A DNA stretch of 64,000 bases from Acinetobacter higginsii. GTDB taxonomy: Bacteria > Pseudomonadota > Gammaproteobacteria > Pseudomonadales > Moraxellaceae. The DNA lies in contig NZ_KB850072.1 of assembly GCF_000369525.1 (NCBI RefSeq), positions 62,001 to 126,000 of the forward strand, read 5' to 3'. Each line of letters starts with the position of its first letter. Position 1 is the first letter of the stretch. Positions 34,811-46,537 of the stretch are shown piece by piece. The notes beneath the pieces are model-generated. The model was given only the letters and a program-made list of their open reading frames with translations. It was not told where the DNA came from and did no database searches. The translations under genes and the position numbers were made by a program.

Positions 34811-34841
34811 ATTTTCGTTTTCGAACAATTTTGCATATAAT
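34811..34841 (+). promoter_or_regulatory. glpK promoter with overlapping GlpR operator
   Basis: ATTTTCGTTTTCGAACAATT (34811-34830) fits the enteric GlpR half-site arrangement (TTCG...CGAA). The perfect -10 box TATAAT lies at 34836-34841, so the operator would cover the -35 region. The leader to glpK is about 110 bases. Confidence 0.7.
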
Positions 34842-34893
34842 CTGCCAAGTTTTTTATTTAATACAGAAGTCATTGCTTTTTTGTAGTATTTGA

Positions 34894-34911
34894 GCCCGTT
34901 TTTTAACGGGC
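34894..34911 (+). promoter_or_regulatory. Hairpin in the glpK leader
   Basis: GCCCGTT and AACGGGC pair around four T residues, 47 bases before glpK. It is followed by ATTTAATTT, so it could act as a weak terminator or attenuator. Confidence 0.45.
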
Positions 34912-34936
34912 ATTTAATTTATTGCACTATACATAA

Positions 34937-36472
<1,536 letters not shown>

Positions 36473-36516
36473 GCTAAAATAGACCGTTTAGTATGACTTA
36501 AAACAACACAGGATGG

Positions 36517-37281
36517 ATGAGCATGAGCTTGATACTACGCCAACAAAAAACCCTCGAACTAGTGAGAGAGCGTGGCTATATCAGTATTGAAGAACTTGCT
36601 CAACATTTTGATGTCACCCCGCAAACCATCCGTCGTGATATTAATCAATTGGCGGATGAGGGCTTGCTGAGACGTTATCACGGTGGTGCAGCGCATGATT
36701 CAAGTGTGGAAAACACTGAATATACGATGCGTGTCGGCTATATGTTGGAAGAAAAGAGACTGATTGCAGCCGCAGTTGCTGCAGCCGTTCCAGATCATGC
36801 TTCTTTGTTTATTAATATTGGGACTACAACTGAAGCAATCGCGCATGCGTTATTGAACCATACTGGTTTGCGGATTATTACCAATAACCTCAATGTTGCC
36901 AAAATTCTGAGTACCAAAGAAGACTTTGAGGTGTTGATTGCCAGTGGGCGTGTGCGTCCAGATGGTGGCGTGATTGGTCAGGCGACTGCGGATTTCTTTA
37001 AGCAGTTTAAGGCAGACTATGCACTGGTAGGCATCAGTGGTATCGAAGAAGACGGGACTTTACTGGATTTTGACTTCCAAGAAGTGTGCGTATCTCAAGA
37101 GATTGTTTCGAGTGCCCGACAAGTGTTTCTTGCTGCGGATAGCAGTAAGTTTGGTCGTAATGCGATGATCCGTTTAGGTTCACTTAAGCAAGTTGATTGT
37201 ATTTTTACCGATCAACAGCCGAATGATGAGTTTATGAAAACCATTCGAGATTTAGATGTTGGCTTGATCGTTGCCCAGTAA
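36517..37281 (+). CDS. glpR: Glycerol-3-phosphate regulon repressor GlpR (DeoR family)
   Basis: A 254-residue DeoR-family repressor. The N-terminal helix-turn-helix ([38 protein letters not shown]) is followed by the sugar-phosphate sensor domain with [31 protein letters not shown] and [14 protein letters not shown]. It binds glycerol 3-phosphate and then releases the glp operators. The start could also be the second Met (MSLILRQQ). It stands between glpK and glpD, and candidate operators occur before both and just after its own stop. Confidence 0.9.
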   Translation: MSMSLILRQQKTLELVRERGYISIEELAQHFDVTPQTIRRDINQLADEGLLRRYHGGAAHDSSVENTEYTMRVGYMLEEKRLIAAAVAAAVPDHASLFINIGTTTEAIAHALLNHTGLRIITNNLNVAKILSTKEDFEVLIASGRVRPDGGVIGQATADFFKQFKADYALVGISGIEEDGTLLDFDFQEVCVSQEIVSSARQVFLAADSSKFGRNAMIRLGSLKQVDCIFTDQQPNDEFMKTIRDLDVGLIVAQ

Positions 37282-37300
37282 ATCTTCATTTTCGAAAAAT
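37281..37300 (+). promoter_or_regulatory. Candidate GlpR operator after glpR
   Basis: AATCTTCATTTTCGAAAAAT is a weaker version of the same TTC-(N)-GAA dyad. It lies 240 bases before glpD and could give a second site for looping. Confidence 0.4.
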
Positions 37301-37501
37301 TGTTACTTTTCTTGAGTTGAGATTATTTGGCTCAAGAATATTTAAATAAGAATAATGCTGTAACCATGAGCAGTCTTTGTATTGCCAGAAGATCCACTTT
37401 TTAATCGATTCATTTTCAATTTTGACCATTTATCTAAAAATGTCTATAAATTGGCATTTTTTTGACGTTTTTTTATTGTTTGTTTTCATTTTACATGTTT
37501 A

Positions 37502-37521
37502 AATGTTCGTTATTGAACAAT
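37502..37521 (+). promoter_or_regulatory. GlpR operator directly before glpD
   Basis: AATGTTCGTTATTGAACAAT is a near-perfect dyad (ATGTTCG / TGAACAT-like) that closely matches the enteric GlpR consensus and ends 21 bases before the glpD start. Confidence 0.75.
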
Positions 37522-37542
37522 AATGAAAATTTGCGGTGGCTT

Positions 37543-39063
37543 ATGCAAACTTCTCCTCAGTCAAACGACAAAATTTATGACCTTGCTGTCATTGGTGGTG
37601 GTATCAACGGTGTTGGTATTGCAGCAGATGCTTCAGGTCGTGGTCTATCAGTATTTCTCTGTGAAAAAGATGATTTGGCCAGCCATACCTCTTCTGCAAG
37701 CAGTAAATTGATCCATGGTGGTTTACGTTACCTTGAACACAAAGAGTTTCGCTTGGTACGCGAAGCGCTGGCTGAACGTGAAGTATTGTTGGCAAAAGCA
37801 CCACACATTATCCGTCCAATGCGTTTTATCATGCCGCATCGTCCACACTTACGCCCAGCGTGGTTGATTCGTACAGGTTTATTCTTTTACGATCACTTGG
37901 GTAAACGTGAAAAGTTATTGGGTTCGAATAACGTTTATTTTAAAGAAGACAGCCCTTTAAATGCTGCAATTACTCGTGGTTTTGAATATTCAGACTGTGC
38001 AGTTGATGATTCTCGTTTGGTGGTGTTGAACGCCATGCATGCCCGAGAAAAAGGTGCGGACATTGTCACACGTACACGTTGTTTATCAGCACAACGTGAA
38101 GGGCAATACTGGATTGTTGATTTGGAAAATGAAAAAGGTCAATTCCAGATTAAGGCAAAGGCTTTAGTGAATGCGGCTGGCCCTTGGGTGGCACAATTTA
38201 TTAAGCAAGATTTGCAGCTTAAATCGCCGTATGGTATTCGTTTGATTCAAGGCAGTCATATCATTGTGCCGAAGCTGTATGAAGGCGATAAAGCCTTTAT
38301 CATGCAGAATGATGACCGTCGTATTGTGTTCGCAATCCCGTACTTAGACCAATACACCATGATTGGAACTACGGATCGTGAATATCAAGGTGATCCTGCA
38401 CAAGTAAAAATCACCCAAGAAGAAATTGATTACTTGATTGAAGTCAGTAATGCACACTTCAAAAATCAGTTAACCCAAGCCGATATTATTTCGACTTTTG
38501 CTGGTGTACGTCCATTGTGTGATGATGAATCAGACAATCCATCTGCAATTACCCGTGATTATACTTTGGCTTTATCGCAAGAAGCAGAAGATCAGGCACC
38601 TTTACTTTCGGTCTTTGGTGGTAAGTTAACCACGTATCGTAAGTTAGCAGAATCTGCAATGCAGCAGCTCAAAGCATTTTTCCCAGAAATGAAAGGCAGT
38701 TGGACAGCAACTGAGGCTTTGCCGGGTGGTGAAAATATGGCATCAGCTGAACAGTTGGCGAAAGAGATTCGTGCACAAATCACTGATGCATCTGAGTCTT
38801 TGGCAAAACGTTGGGCATCTGCTTATGGTTCACGTATTTGGAATATCTTGGGTGAAGCAACTTCGATTGAGCAGTTAGGTCAACATTTTGGTCAAGGTTT
38901 GTATGCGAAAGAAGTGGATTATTTATGCCGCTTTGAGTGGGTAACGACCAGCCAAGATATTCTGTGGAGACGTTCAAAGCTTGGTCTCAATTTTGCACCA
39001 AGTGAAATCGAAAACTTAGATGTATATTTAGCAAATAAACCAAATAGCACGGTTGCTGCTTAA
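37543..39063 (+). CDS. glpD: Aerobic glycerol-3-phosphate dehydrogenase
   Basis: A 506-residue membrane-associated FAD enzyme that oxidises glycerol 3-phosphate to dihydroxyacetone phosphate and feeds electrons to ubiquinone. It shows the dinucleotide fold DLAVIGGGINGVGIAADASGRGLSV, SSASSKLIHGGLRYLEHKEFRLV and a C-terminal helical domain. I start at ATG 37543 after GGTGG, giving the family length; an upstream in-frame start would overlap the GlpR operator. A bidirectional terminator follows. Confidence 0.95.
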   Translation: MQTSPQSNDKIYDLAVIGGGINGVGIAADASGRGLSVFLCEKDDLASHTSSASSKLIHGGLRYLEHKEFRLVREALAEREVLLAKAPHIIRPMRFIMPHRPHLRPAWLIRTGLFFYDHLGKREKLLGSNNVYFKEDSPLNAAITRGFEYSDCAVDDSRLVVLNAMHAREKGADIVTRTRCLSAQREGQYWIVDLENEKGQFQIKAKALVNAAGPWVAQFIKQDLQLKSPYGIRLIQGSHIIVPKLYEGDKAFIMQNDDRRIVFAIPYLDQYTMIGTTDREYQGDPAQVKITQEEIDYLIEVSNAHFKNQLTQADIISTFAGVRPLCDDESDNPSAITRDYTLALSQEAEDQAPLLSVFGGKLTTYRKLAESAMQQLKAFFPEMKGSWTATEALPGGENMASAEQLAKEIRAQITDASESLAKRWASAYGSRIWNILGEATSIEQLGQHFGQGLYAKEVDYLCRFEWVTTSQDILWRRSKLGLNFAPSEIENLDVYLANKPNSTVAA

Positions 39064-39074
39064 AAGTTCTCAAT

Positions 39075-39105
39075 AAAAAAGCCCCTTTGAATAAGGGGCT
39101 TTTTT
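39075..39105. terminator. Bidirectional terminator between glpD and TonB receptor gene
   Basis: GCCCCTT (39081-39087) pairs with AAGGGGC (39093-39099), with A-tract and T-tract on either side. Confidence 0.9.
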
Positions 39106-39116
39106 ATTGGTCTTCA

Positions 39117-41297
39117 TTAGTATTTGAAGCGGAATGCAATGGTGTAATTTGCAGGTGCTCCGTAGAAGGCTTGTCCATCGGTAAAGCTGTTTAAATATTT
39201 TTTATCCGTTACGTTATTGGCATTGGCCTGAATACTGAAATTTGGACTAAGGTCATAGCTTGCCATCAAATTCAGCAAGGCATAATCACTTTGTTTGAGA
39301 TAGGTATTAAAACTTGGATCAAAACGGGTGATTTTACTTTGCCATTTTAGACCTGCACCAACTTTTAACTTTGGTAGCTGAGTAGGGGAATAGGTTGTTA
39401 AAAGATTAAAGCTTTGTGTTGGATTATATGTTCTTGCAGCACCGCCATTCTTTAGATCTTGCAGGCTAAACTGGGTATAACCGAGTGAAATATTGACCTG
39501 ATCGGTTAATTGTCCAGCCAAGCCAACTTCTACACCTTGCGAGCGTAAATCGCTAATTTCAACTTTGCGATTGATTGAAGGGTTATCCGTTGAACGAAGT
39601 GGGTAGTTGTTTTCTTCGGTTCTAAACACGGCCAGTGTCCCGGTAAGCTTATTGTCTAACCAAGAACTCTTAAAGCCGACCTCATAGCTTTTACCTTCGA
39701 TTGGATCTGCAACTTTGCCCGTTGCTTGGTCAACCGAGGTTTGTGGGCGGAAAATTGAGGTATAGCTCATATAACCGGTATATTCAGGTGTAAAGTTATA
39801 AGTAAGGCCTGCATAAGGCGAAACTTTACTTTCATCATAGGCCATTGGTGCATCATAACTCGTACCTTCACTCTTGGCTTGAACGTAATTTGCACCGAGG
39901 GTTAATTTTAAATCGTCATTGAAGTGTAGGCGAGTTGCTGCATAAAGCGATTGATTGCGTTGTGTATAGTCGGCTGTTTCTGCAAATGCACCCCAAGATA
40001 CATTGTTTGGTGTCCAACTTGCCCAGTTTGTTGTGCATTGGGCATTATAGGTGTTTGGACTTGTACCGCGCACACATGTTGCAATATTGCTGTCTTGAAT
40101 ATCACCCACAATTTGAGCATCATTTTGTTTGCTCTGGGTAAAGCTATAGCCAACAATCGCTTCATGTTGCTGACCAAATAATTCAAACTTTCCATTTAGG
40201 TTGAGGTCAACACTGTGTTGTTTATTTTTTTCATGAAAGCCTTTAGCGGTAAGATCGACATCAGCGCCATTTGCGGTCGGATAGCCATAATAATATAACA
40301 GTCGGCTGTCACGATCCTTCTCATTGTAGTTGTAGCTTAGATTGGCAGACCAAGTTTCTGATAATTTTTGTTTTAACTCAAAAAATGCATTACGCGAAGT
40401 ATTGTCCCAATAGGTCCAATCTGGATTAGGGTTATAGGAGCGATCATAGCTGATTTGTTTACCCGTAGAATCCATCAACGGTAACGCACCCCAGTTATTG
40501 GCATTGGGTTTATTTTTTTCTTGGCTGGCACCAATGGTCAGTAAGGTATTGTCTCCAAGATCAGCTTCTAAAATTCCTGCAATACCATTTTTCTCAGAAC
40601 TATAGCGGTCTAAGTTTGAGTCGCCTGTTTGTTGAAAACCAGAAACACGGCCGCGGAGACGACCATCTGATACGAGGCTGCCTGAAGCATCTGCTTCATA
40701 ACGTTGAGTATCCCACGAACCATAGCTTAGACCTGCATTGGCTTGGAACTCTTTAGTTGGGCGTTTACGGATGTAGTTAATGGTTGCGCTTGGATCACCA
40801 AAAGCATTGGTCAGTGCATCTGCACCTTTAATGACTTCGATGCGGTCATAGAAATAGCTGTCTGGATTGGTGTCGTTATAATTCCATTCGCTTGAAGGGA
40901 AGCCGACACCATCGACTAGAATATTTGAGATTTCAAAACCACGTGCCATATACACCGAGCGCTCAGTTTCTAGCGAATTTACAGTCACACCAGGGGTATT
41001 GTTGAGCACATCTCTGGAACTGGTCAGGCCGAAATCTTCAATTTGTTGCCGTGTCACCACATTGATGGTCTGAGGGATCTCTTTGGCTTCAATATCGAGT
41101 TTGGTGGCGCTTGAACTATTTTTAATGGTATATGCTTTGGTTTGTTCACTGGCATTGCTATCTTGCGAGGCTTGAACTTTGATAGTTGGGAGTTGTTGTG
41201 ATCCTTCCTCAAGTGCATGGCTATATGAGCTGATACTGACTAATGTGGAGATTGCTAAAAAAAGGGGAGTGCGTTTGAACAGCAAGGAAGAACTCAT
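39117..41297 (-). CDS. TonB-dependent siderophore receptor (FhuE/FoxA-like)
   Basis: A 726-residue outer-membrane receptor. The signal peptide ends near SYSHA. TonB-box-like LPTIKVQAS follows, then the plug domain (IPQTINVVTRQQIEDFGL, NNTPGVTV, DRIEVIKGADAL) and a 22-strand barrel ending in ANYTIAFRFKY with an aromatic C-terminus. The plug's FEISNILVDGVGFP and the GDPSATINYIRKRP box are typical of ferric-hydroxamate/coprogen receptors. A candidate Fur box lies 25 bases upstream. The exact siderophore is uncertain. Confidence 0.88.
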   Translation of the reverse strand: MSSSLLFKRTPLFLAISTLVSISSYSHALEEGSQQLPTIKVQASQDSNASEQTKAYTIKNSSSATKLDIEAKEIPQTINVVTRQQIEDFGLTSSRDVLNNTPGVTVNSLETERSVYMARGFEISNILVDGVGFPSSEWNYNDTNPDSYFYDRIEVIKGADALTNAFGDPSATINYIRKRPTKEFQANAGLSYGSWDTQRYEADASGSLVSDGRLRGRVSGFQQTGDSNLDRYSSEKNGIAGILEADLGDNTLLTIGASQEKNKPNANNWGALPLMDSTGKQISYDRSYNPNPDWTYWDNTSRNAFFELKQKLSETWSANLSYNYNEKDRDSRLLYYYGYPTANGADVDLTAKGFHEKNKQHSVDLNLNGKFELFGQQHEAIVGYSFTQSKQNDAQIVGDIQDSNIATCVRGTSPNTYNAQCTTNWASWTPNNVSWGAFAETADYTQRNQSLYAATRLHFNDDLKLTLGANYVQAKSEGTSYDAPMAYDESKVSPYAGLTYNFTPEYTGYMSYTSIFRPQTSVDQATGKVADPIEGKSYEVGFKSSWLDNKLTGTLAVFRTEENNYPLRSTDNPSINRKVEISDLRSQGVEVGLAGQLTDQVNISLGYTQFSLQDLKNGGAARTYNPTQSFNLLTTYSPTQLPKLKVGAGLKWQSKITRFDPSFNTYLKQSDYALLNLMASYDLSPNFSIQANANNVTDKKYLNSFTDGQAFYGAPANYTIAFRFKY

Positions 41298-41321
41298 GTC
41301 TACAACCGTGTAAATGAGAAA

Positions 41322-41340
41322 TATTATTATTACAATTATT
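41322..41340 (-). promoter_or_regulatory. Candidate Fur box before the TonB receptor gene
   Basis: On the minus strand the 19-mer agrees with the Fur consensus GATAATGATAATCATTATC at 13 of 19 positions. Its place 25-43 bases before the start codon is right for iron repression. Confidence 0.5.
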
Positions 41341-41440
41341 GTTAATATTCGTTAACTTTGCAATTTATTTCGTCCAAAGCTTAATGGGAATACCTAGCGT
41401 GGGGTGGAGGATTGATAGGAATTTTCGAAAATCGGGCATT

Positions 41441-41462
41441 AAAAAAGGCCGCTGTAGCGACC
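41441..41462 (-). terminator. Terminator of the 235-residue hypothetical gene
   Basis: GGTCGC pairs with GCGGCC (one G-T pair) around TACA, followed by TTTTTT on the minus strand. It is nearly the same as the element at 42333. Confidence 0.75.
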
Positions 41463-41471
41463 TGTGATTGG

Positions 41472-42179
41472 TTATGTCCAGTCAAATGTAAATAGGACAC
41501 GTCGAGTTTCGGGTTGGTAAAACATCAAGATATTGTCGGCACCATGATTGCAATACTCCCAACCAGATGCGGAGGCAATAAAATAATAACGTCGTTGCTG
41601 TTGGTCAAAGATGTGTACAAAACAATGGTCATCTTGTTCCATATTTTCCAATTTAAGTTGTTCTTCAATCGGGTAGCACCAGTTGCCATATTCAGCATCA
41701 CCACCCAGTTGATTGAGTAAAATGGTGGGCTTGTCATTTTGATAATTGACATCAGATGTGCTAATCACTCTTTTTTGTTCTAAGAAGCGTTGTTTAACCT
41801 GTTTAAAGTCTTCATGCATTTCTTGACTGTGAGTCAAAACCTCAGTGTATGAAGGATGGCTTTTATTTTCTAAAATAAAATAGTGTTGATCAGCCAGCCA
41901 ATGATATTGAGACTGCTCATCCAACTGTAAAATAAACCAATTTTCATGCGCAAATTCATTATAAAACTCAGCAGTCTCTGAGCCGATGTAGCACTCATAA
42001 GGCTCAATTGGATTGACTAAATGAATCCAACCGTGCCATTCAGGATTGATCTGGGCAAGGTCAATCGAAATGAGGGGGAGTAAATGCTTTGCGAGAAAGG
42101 CGTCTTTGCTTGTAAAGACGGTGTCTGAGTCTGGGAGTAATTTTAAAAAATCTTGTGCAGTTGTAATCTCTTGTTGCAT
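41472..42179 (-). CDS. Hypothetical protein, 235 residues (possible DUF1963-like)
   Basis: I do not recognise it with certainty. It is soluble, without signal peptide, rich in aromatic and acidic residues. The stretch TILLNQLGGDAEYGNWCYP resembles the core of YwqG/DUF1963 proteins, often found as SUKH-like immunity or stress proteins, but this is only a weak likeness. Near-identical terminators bracket it. Monocistronic. Confidence 0.65.
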   Translation of the reverse strand: MQQEITTAQDFLKLLPDSDTVFTSKDAFLAKHLLPLISIDLAQINPEWHGWIHLVNPIEPYECYIGSETAEFYNEFAHENWFILQLDEQSQYHWLADQHYFILENKSHPSYTEVLTHSQEMHEDFKQVKQRFLEQKRVISTSDVNYQNDKPTILLNQLGGDAEYGNWCYPIEEQLKLENMEQDDHCFVHIFDQQQRRYYFIASASGWEYCNHGADNILMFYQPETRRVLFTFDWT

Positions 42180-42332
42180 AACTTTTCCTGTTTAAATAGA
42201 TAAAATACGGATATCTTTATATTTTTTAACTGACTTTTGCTGGCACATTAACGTCTTAATTTATTCATCTTCGATGGATGAAAATTACTTTTGAGGCTGT
42301 TAGTTTATTATAGTTTTGCAGCTTAAGATGAC

Positions 42333-42359
42333 AAAAAAGGCCGCCGTAGCGACCTTTTT
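42333..42359 (-). terminator. Terminator of pckG
   Basis: GGTCGC/GCGGCC stem around TACG with a T-run on the minus strand (A-tract 42333-42338) and T residues on the plus side as well. Confidence 0.82.
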
Positions 42360-42372
42360 ATGTCAATTATGA

Positions 42373-44202
42373 TTAAGCAGATTTAACAGCTGCTAATAAT
42401 TCATTTTGACGATCTTTAAGTGCTTGAGGTAAGCGAGCACCAAGTTTAGTGAATAACTCAGTGTGGCTTTCAAGTTCTTTGATCCATTGATCTTTATCTT
42501 GAGCTGTAACAGTGTTGAATTGCTCTTTAGAGAAATCGATACCTGTCCAGTTCAATTGTTCATAAGTTGGAACAAGGCCAATCGGTGTTTCAGTCGCTTC
42601 AGCGCGGCCTTCACAACGATCAATGATCCATTCAAGAACACGCATGTTTTGACCGAAACCAGGCCATACGAAATTGCCTTCAGCATCACGACGGAACCAG
42701 TTTACGTTGAAGATTTTTGGTAATTTATTACCAGCTGCTTCAGCTTTCGCGCCTACTTTTTTGCCCATGTCTAACCAGTGACCGAAGTAATCAGCCATGT
42801 TATAACCCGCAAATGGAAGCATTGCGAATGGGTCACGACGAACGATACCTTGTTGGCCTACCGCTGCTGCAGTTGTTTCAGAACCCATCGTTGCTGCTTT
42901 ATAAACGCCATCAACCCAGTCAAATGCTTCAGAAACTAAAGGCACGGTATCTGCACGACGACCACCGAAGATGAATGCAGAGATTGGTACGCCTGCTGGA
43001 TTTTCCCAGTCAGCGTCAATCGAAGGGCATTGACCCGCAGAAACAGTAAAACGTGAGTTTGGATGTGCTGCTTTTTCACCTTCAACGTATGGTTGGCCTT
43101 TCCAAGTGATTAGGTCAGCTGGAACTTCTTTAGTAAGACCTTCCCACCATACTTCGCCATCTTTGGTTACAGCAACGTTGGTATAAATCACATCTTTATG
43201 CATGGTTGCGATGCAGTTCGGGTTGGTTTTGGTATTTGTACCAGGTGCAACACCGAAGAAACCAGCTTCTGGATTGATTGCATATAAGCGACCATCTTCA
43301 CCTGGTTTGATCCAAGCAATATCGTCACCTACAGTTTCAATCTTCCAGCCTTCATAACCTGCTGGTGGAATTAACATTGCAAAGTTGGTTTTACCACATG
43401 CAGAAGGGAATGCTGCTGCGATGTAGTGTTTTTCACCTTGTGGGTTAGTTACACCTAGAATTAGCATGTGTTCAGCTAACCAGCCTTGCTCGCGACCCAT
43501 TGCAGAAGCAATACGTAATGCTAGGCATTTTTTACCAAGCAATGCATTACCGCCGTAGCCAGAACCGTAAGACCAGATTTCACGCGTTTCTGGATAGTGA
43601 ACGATATATTTTTCGTTGTTACATGGCCAAGCAACGTCTTTTTGACCATCTTTTAATGGTGCAGCAACAGTGTGTACGCATGGGATAAACTCACCATCTG
43701 TACCTAACACGTCATAAACTGCTTTACCCATACGTGCCATTTTAGTCATGCTGACTGCAACGTAAGGTGAATCTGTTAACTCGATACCGATGTGAGCAAT
43801 GTGGCTTCCTAAAGGACCCATCGAGAAGGGAACCACATACATGGTACGGCCTTCCATTGCACCGTCAAATAATCCATTTAATTTTTCGCGCATTTCTGCA
43901 GGAGCAACCCAGTTGTTTGTTGCGCCAGCATCTTCTTCATTTTGCGAGCAGATATAAGTACGGTCTTCAACACGAGCAACGTCAGAAGGATCAGAATTTG
44001 CAAGATAAGAACCAGGATGTTTTTCTTGGTTGAGTTTCTGCATGGTGCCGTTAGCGATCATCAAGTCCATGAGACGTTGATATTCTTCTTCGCTACCGTC
44101 ACACCATTCGATTTTTGCTGGTTTGGTCAATTTTGCAATTTCTTCCACCCATGCAATCAGCTTAGGGTGACGAACGAATTCTGGTGCGTTCACTTGGGTC
44201 AT
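42373..44202 (-). CDS. pckG: GTP-dependent phosphoenolpyruvate carboxykinase
   Basis: A 609-residue gluconeogenic enzyme that turns oxaloacetate and GTP into PEP, CO2 and GDP. Motifs are the substrate loop with the active Arg near [16 protein letters not shown], the GTP-binding P-loop-like [13 protein letters not shown] with the hyper-reactive Cys, [32 protein letters not shown], and [14 protein letters not shown]. The length is that of the GTP type, unlike the ATP-type PckA. Acinetobacter grows on organic acids, so this enzyme is central. It has its own terminator. Confidence 0.96.
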   Translation of the reverse strand: MTQVNAPEFVRHPKLIAWVEEIAKLTKPAKIEWCDGSEEEYQRLMDLMIANGTMQKLNQEKHPGSYLANSDPSDVARVEDRTYICSQNEEDAGATNNWVAPAEMREKLNGLFDGAMEGRTMYVVPFSMGPLGSHIAHIGIELTDSPYVAVSMTKMARMGKAVYDVLGTDGEFIPCVHTVAAPLKDGQKDVAWPCNNEKYIVHYPETREIWSYGSGYGGNALLGKKCLALRIASAMGREQGWLAEHMLILGVTNPQGEKHYIAAAFPSACGKTNFAMLIPPAGYEGWKIETVGDDIAWIKPGEDGRLYAINPEAGFFGVAPGTNTKTNPNCIATMHKDVIYTNVAVTKDGEVWWEGLTKEVPADLITWKGQPYVEGEKAAHPNSRFTVSAGQCPSIDADWENPAGVPISAFIFGGRRADTVPLVSEAFDWVDGVYKAATMGSETTAAAVGQQGIVRRDPFAMLPFAGYNMADYFGHWLDMGKKVGAKAEAAGNKLPKIFNVNWFRRDAEGNFVWPGFGQNMRVLEWIIDRCEGRAEATETPIGLVPTYEQLNWTGIDFSKEQFNTVTAQDKDQWIKELESHTELFTKLGARLPQALKDRQNELLAAVKSA

Positions 44203-44599
44203 GGTGATGCCTTTTTAAAGTGTGTACGACGTACAAATTCTATCCACTGGATGGCAGTGAGACAGATGAAGTAAAAAAAGTGGCTGTATTAAAGCATAAA
44301 ATCATAAAAAATATAAGACTAAAGAATAGGTAGGTGTGTAAGGTGGGAAATGTTGGTTTGTGATTATAATATTGTTTTTTAATAATTTTATTATTCTATG
44401 TTTTATTATTTTGTTTTTTTATATGTAATATTTTTTTTATAAATTTCTTTTTTAATCAGTATTTTAATTTATTTTTAATTTTTTGAGAATTGTTATTGAT
44501 TATATGAATAATGTTCATTCAAAATTTACATAAACTTGCTTTTATTTGTTGATTTTGTAAACAAAAATAGGCTTATCAAAAGCCCCAAGGTTGATGCGA
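44203..44599. other. A+T-rich intergenic region, no gene seen
   Basis: A 397-base, very A+T-rich stretch between the divergent pckG and lipid-kinase genes. It must contain both promoters, but I cannot place them with confidence. Confidence 0.5.
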
Positions 44600-45538
44600 A
44601 TGAGTCGAAATTTACAGCCTTTATCTATTATTTATAATCAAAAATCAGGTTTCCATGCTGCGCAGCAAGATGATGAATATGAGCGTCTTATGACATATTG
44701 GACACAATATGGGTTTGAAATTCAGGTTTTTGAATTAAATCAGCAGGTTAATTTTGATGACATGATGAGAACTGTTTTGGCTAGGCATCAACAGACTGAA
44801 TTACGTGGCGTTGTGGTTGCGGCTGGGGGAGATGGAACTTTAAATGCGGTTGCAAAACAGTTAATCCATACAGATATTCCGATGGGGATCATACCGCTGG
44901 GTACGTTTAATTATGTTGCACGGGCGTTGAATATCCCGATTGATGTTGCGCAAGCGGCAGAAGTGATTGCAACGGGTAGGATACAAGCAGTGCACGTTGC
45001 TTCAATCAATGATCAAATTTATCTCAATAATGCGAGTTTAGGGTTGTATCCTTTATTTATAAAAAAGCGTGAACTATACAATCAGCGACTTGGACGTTTT
45101 CCGCTAAATGCCTATACATCGGGTTTGGATGTATTACTGCGTGAACATAAATCCTTAAAACTTGCGGTGACCATTGATGAACAGAGCTATCCTGTTGCAA
45201 CCCCTTTAGTTTTTTTTGGTAATAATCAACTGCAACTGAGTGATATGAAATTAAGAATTGCAGAATGTGCTGCTAATGGAAAGTTAGCAGGGGTTGTTGT
45301 TGCCAAAAGTGATCGTTTCAGCTTAATGAAAATGTTATGGAAATTGGTTCAGGGTAAAATTGATCAAGCTTCTGATGTGTATTCATTTTGTGCCGAACAT
45401 ATACTGGTTAATTGTAAAAAGCCAAAATTAACGGTGGCAATAGATGGAGAGCTTATGGTGATGGACACCCCATTAAAATTTTCAGTGAAAAAATCCGCGT
45501 TAAAAGTGATGGTTCCGAATGTTATTACACCTGTCTGA
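44600..45538 (+). CDS. Diacylglycerol-kinase-family lipid kinase (YegS-like)
   Basis: A 312-residue protein of the DAGK catalytic family that phosphorylates a lipid or sphingoid alcohol. It shows LSIIYNQKSG at the start, the nucleotide loop VVAAGGDGTLNAVAKQL, PLGTFNYVARALNIP and a beta-sandwich C-terminal domain ending LTVAIDGELM. The start is ATG 44600, nine bases after AAGG; earlier in-frame codons at 44591 and 44594 are too close. It overlaps the next gene by 20 bases, so they are translationally coupled. Confidence 0.85.
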   Translation: MSRNLQPLSIIYNQKSGFHAAQQDDEYERLMTYWTQYGFEIQVFELNQQVNFDDMMRTVLARHQQTELRGVVVAAGGDGTLNAVAKQLIHTDIPMGIIPLGTFNYVARALNIPIDVAQAAEVIATGRIQAVHVASINDQIYLNNASLGLYPLFIKKRELYNQRLGRFPLNAYTSGLDVLLREHKSLKLAVTIDEQSYPVATPLVFFGNNQLQLSDMKLRIAECAANGKLAGVVVAKSDRFSLMKMLWKLVQGKIDQASDVYSFCAEHILVNCKKPKLTVAIDGELMVMDTPLKFSVKKSALKVMVPNVITPV

Positions 45539-46277
45539 TCTACATTTTGGAACGGAACGTGACGTCTGTATTGAAGCAATCAAGCAATTTTGCCAGCAAC
45601 ATCGTCCTGAAGCTGTGATCGTGAGTGGTGATCTGACACAACGCGCGCGCTTTAAGCAGTTTTATGCATGTCGACAATTTCTAGATGCGCTCGATCTTCC
45701 TTATCTGGTGGTACCAGGCAATCACGATATTCCGCTTTATCATGTATGGAACCGTTTCTTTTCTCCTTTTGTTCGTTATCAAGCATTCTTTGGTCGTTTG
45801 GAAACAACACTGGAAACGGAGCATTTTTATATTGTTGGGATGAACAGTATTCGTCGGCGATATCATACGCGGGGACATATTTCACTGGATCAAATTCATG
45901 AAACCTATGAAAAGTTAAATCATGCGCCAGCGAATAAAATAAAACTGGTGGTTTTCCATCAGCCTTTTTATACCTTTCCAAATGAGCATGGTGATAAAGA
46001 TTGTCCTGTGCTAGGGAAAATTGCTTTAGAACGCTGGGGAGAGACAGGGTTGTTTGGTTTATTGCACGGACATTTACATAAAGTTGCTGTGCATGATTTA
46101 AATCAAATTTTTCAGTTGGGATTTGATCATCCAATTTTAGATATCCATGCAGGCACAGCGACTTCAAACCGATTACGCTTTGGATTAACCAATAGTTTTA
46201 ATGTAATTTCGGATAATGGCAAGATTGAGCATTATTGGTTTGATGAGAGCTTGGGTAACTTTCACACATTGAAATAA
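45519..46277 (+). CDS. Metallophosphoesterase (calcineurin-like)
   Basis: A 252-residue phosphoesterase with every metal-site block: LHLSDLHFG, VSGDLTQRA, VPGNHDIP, VVFHQPFY and LLHGHLHK. The compact form without signal peptide is like CpdA/YfcE-type cytoplasmic phosphodiesterases or UDP-diacylglucosamine-type hydrolases. Overlap with the lipid kinase gene hints at a shared lipid or phosphorus pathway, for example removing a phosphate group from a phospholipid. The precise substrate is unknown. Confidence 0.84.
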   Translation: MLLHLSDLHFGTERDVCIEAIKQFCQQHRPEAVIVSGDLTQRARFKQFYACRQFLDALDLPYLVVPGNHDIPLYHVWNRFFSPFVRYQAFFGRLETTLETEHFYIVGMNSIRRRYHTRGHISLDQIHETYEKLNHAPANKIKLVVFHQPFYTFPNEHGDKDCPVLGKIALERWGETGLFGLLHGHLHKVAVHDLNQIFQLGFDHPILDIHAGTATSNRLRFGLTNSFNVISDNGKIEHYWFDESLGNFHTLK

Positions 46278-46537
46278 ACCAGTTATAAAGATTCTTGTGT
46301 GCTTAAGTAGATGATGGTTATAGGTTATATAAATTTAGCCTTACTTGTTTTGTTCGGCGGTAATTGAAATGTGTTTAACGACTAAAATTTTGATTAATAT
46401 TTTATCCATCAATGAGTTAGTTTGGATTTTAAAATAAAAAACACATTTTATAATTGAGCTTATTCTTTCTTAAAAAATATAAATTACTTTGAAAACTGCT
46501 GAGTTTTTCTTTTTAATTTTTAGTTTGTAATATGTTG

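Noticed and set aside
45652..46167. A 171-residue minus-strand frame inside the phosphoesterase gene
   Set aside because: It is a shadow of the gene on the other strand, whose motifs are complete.
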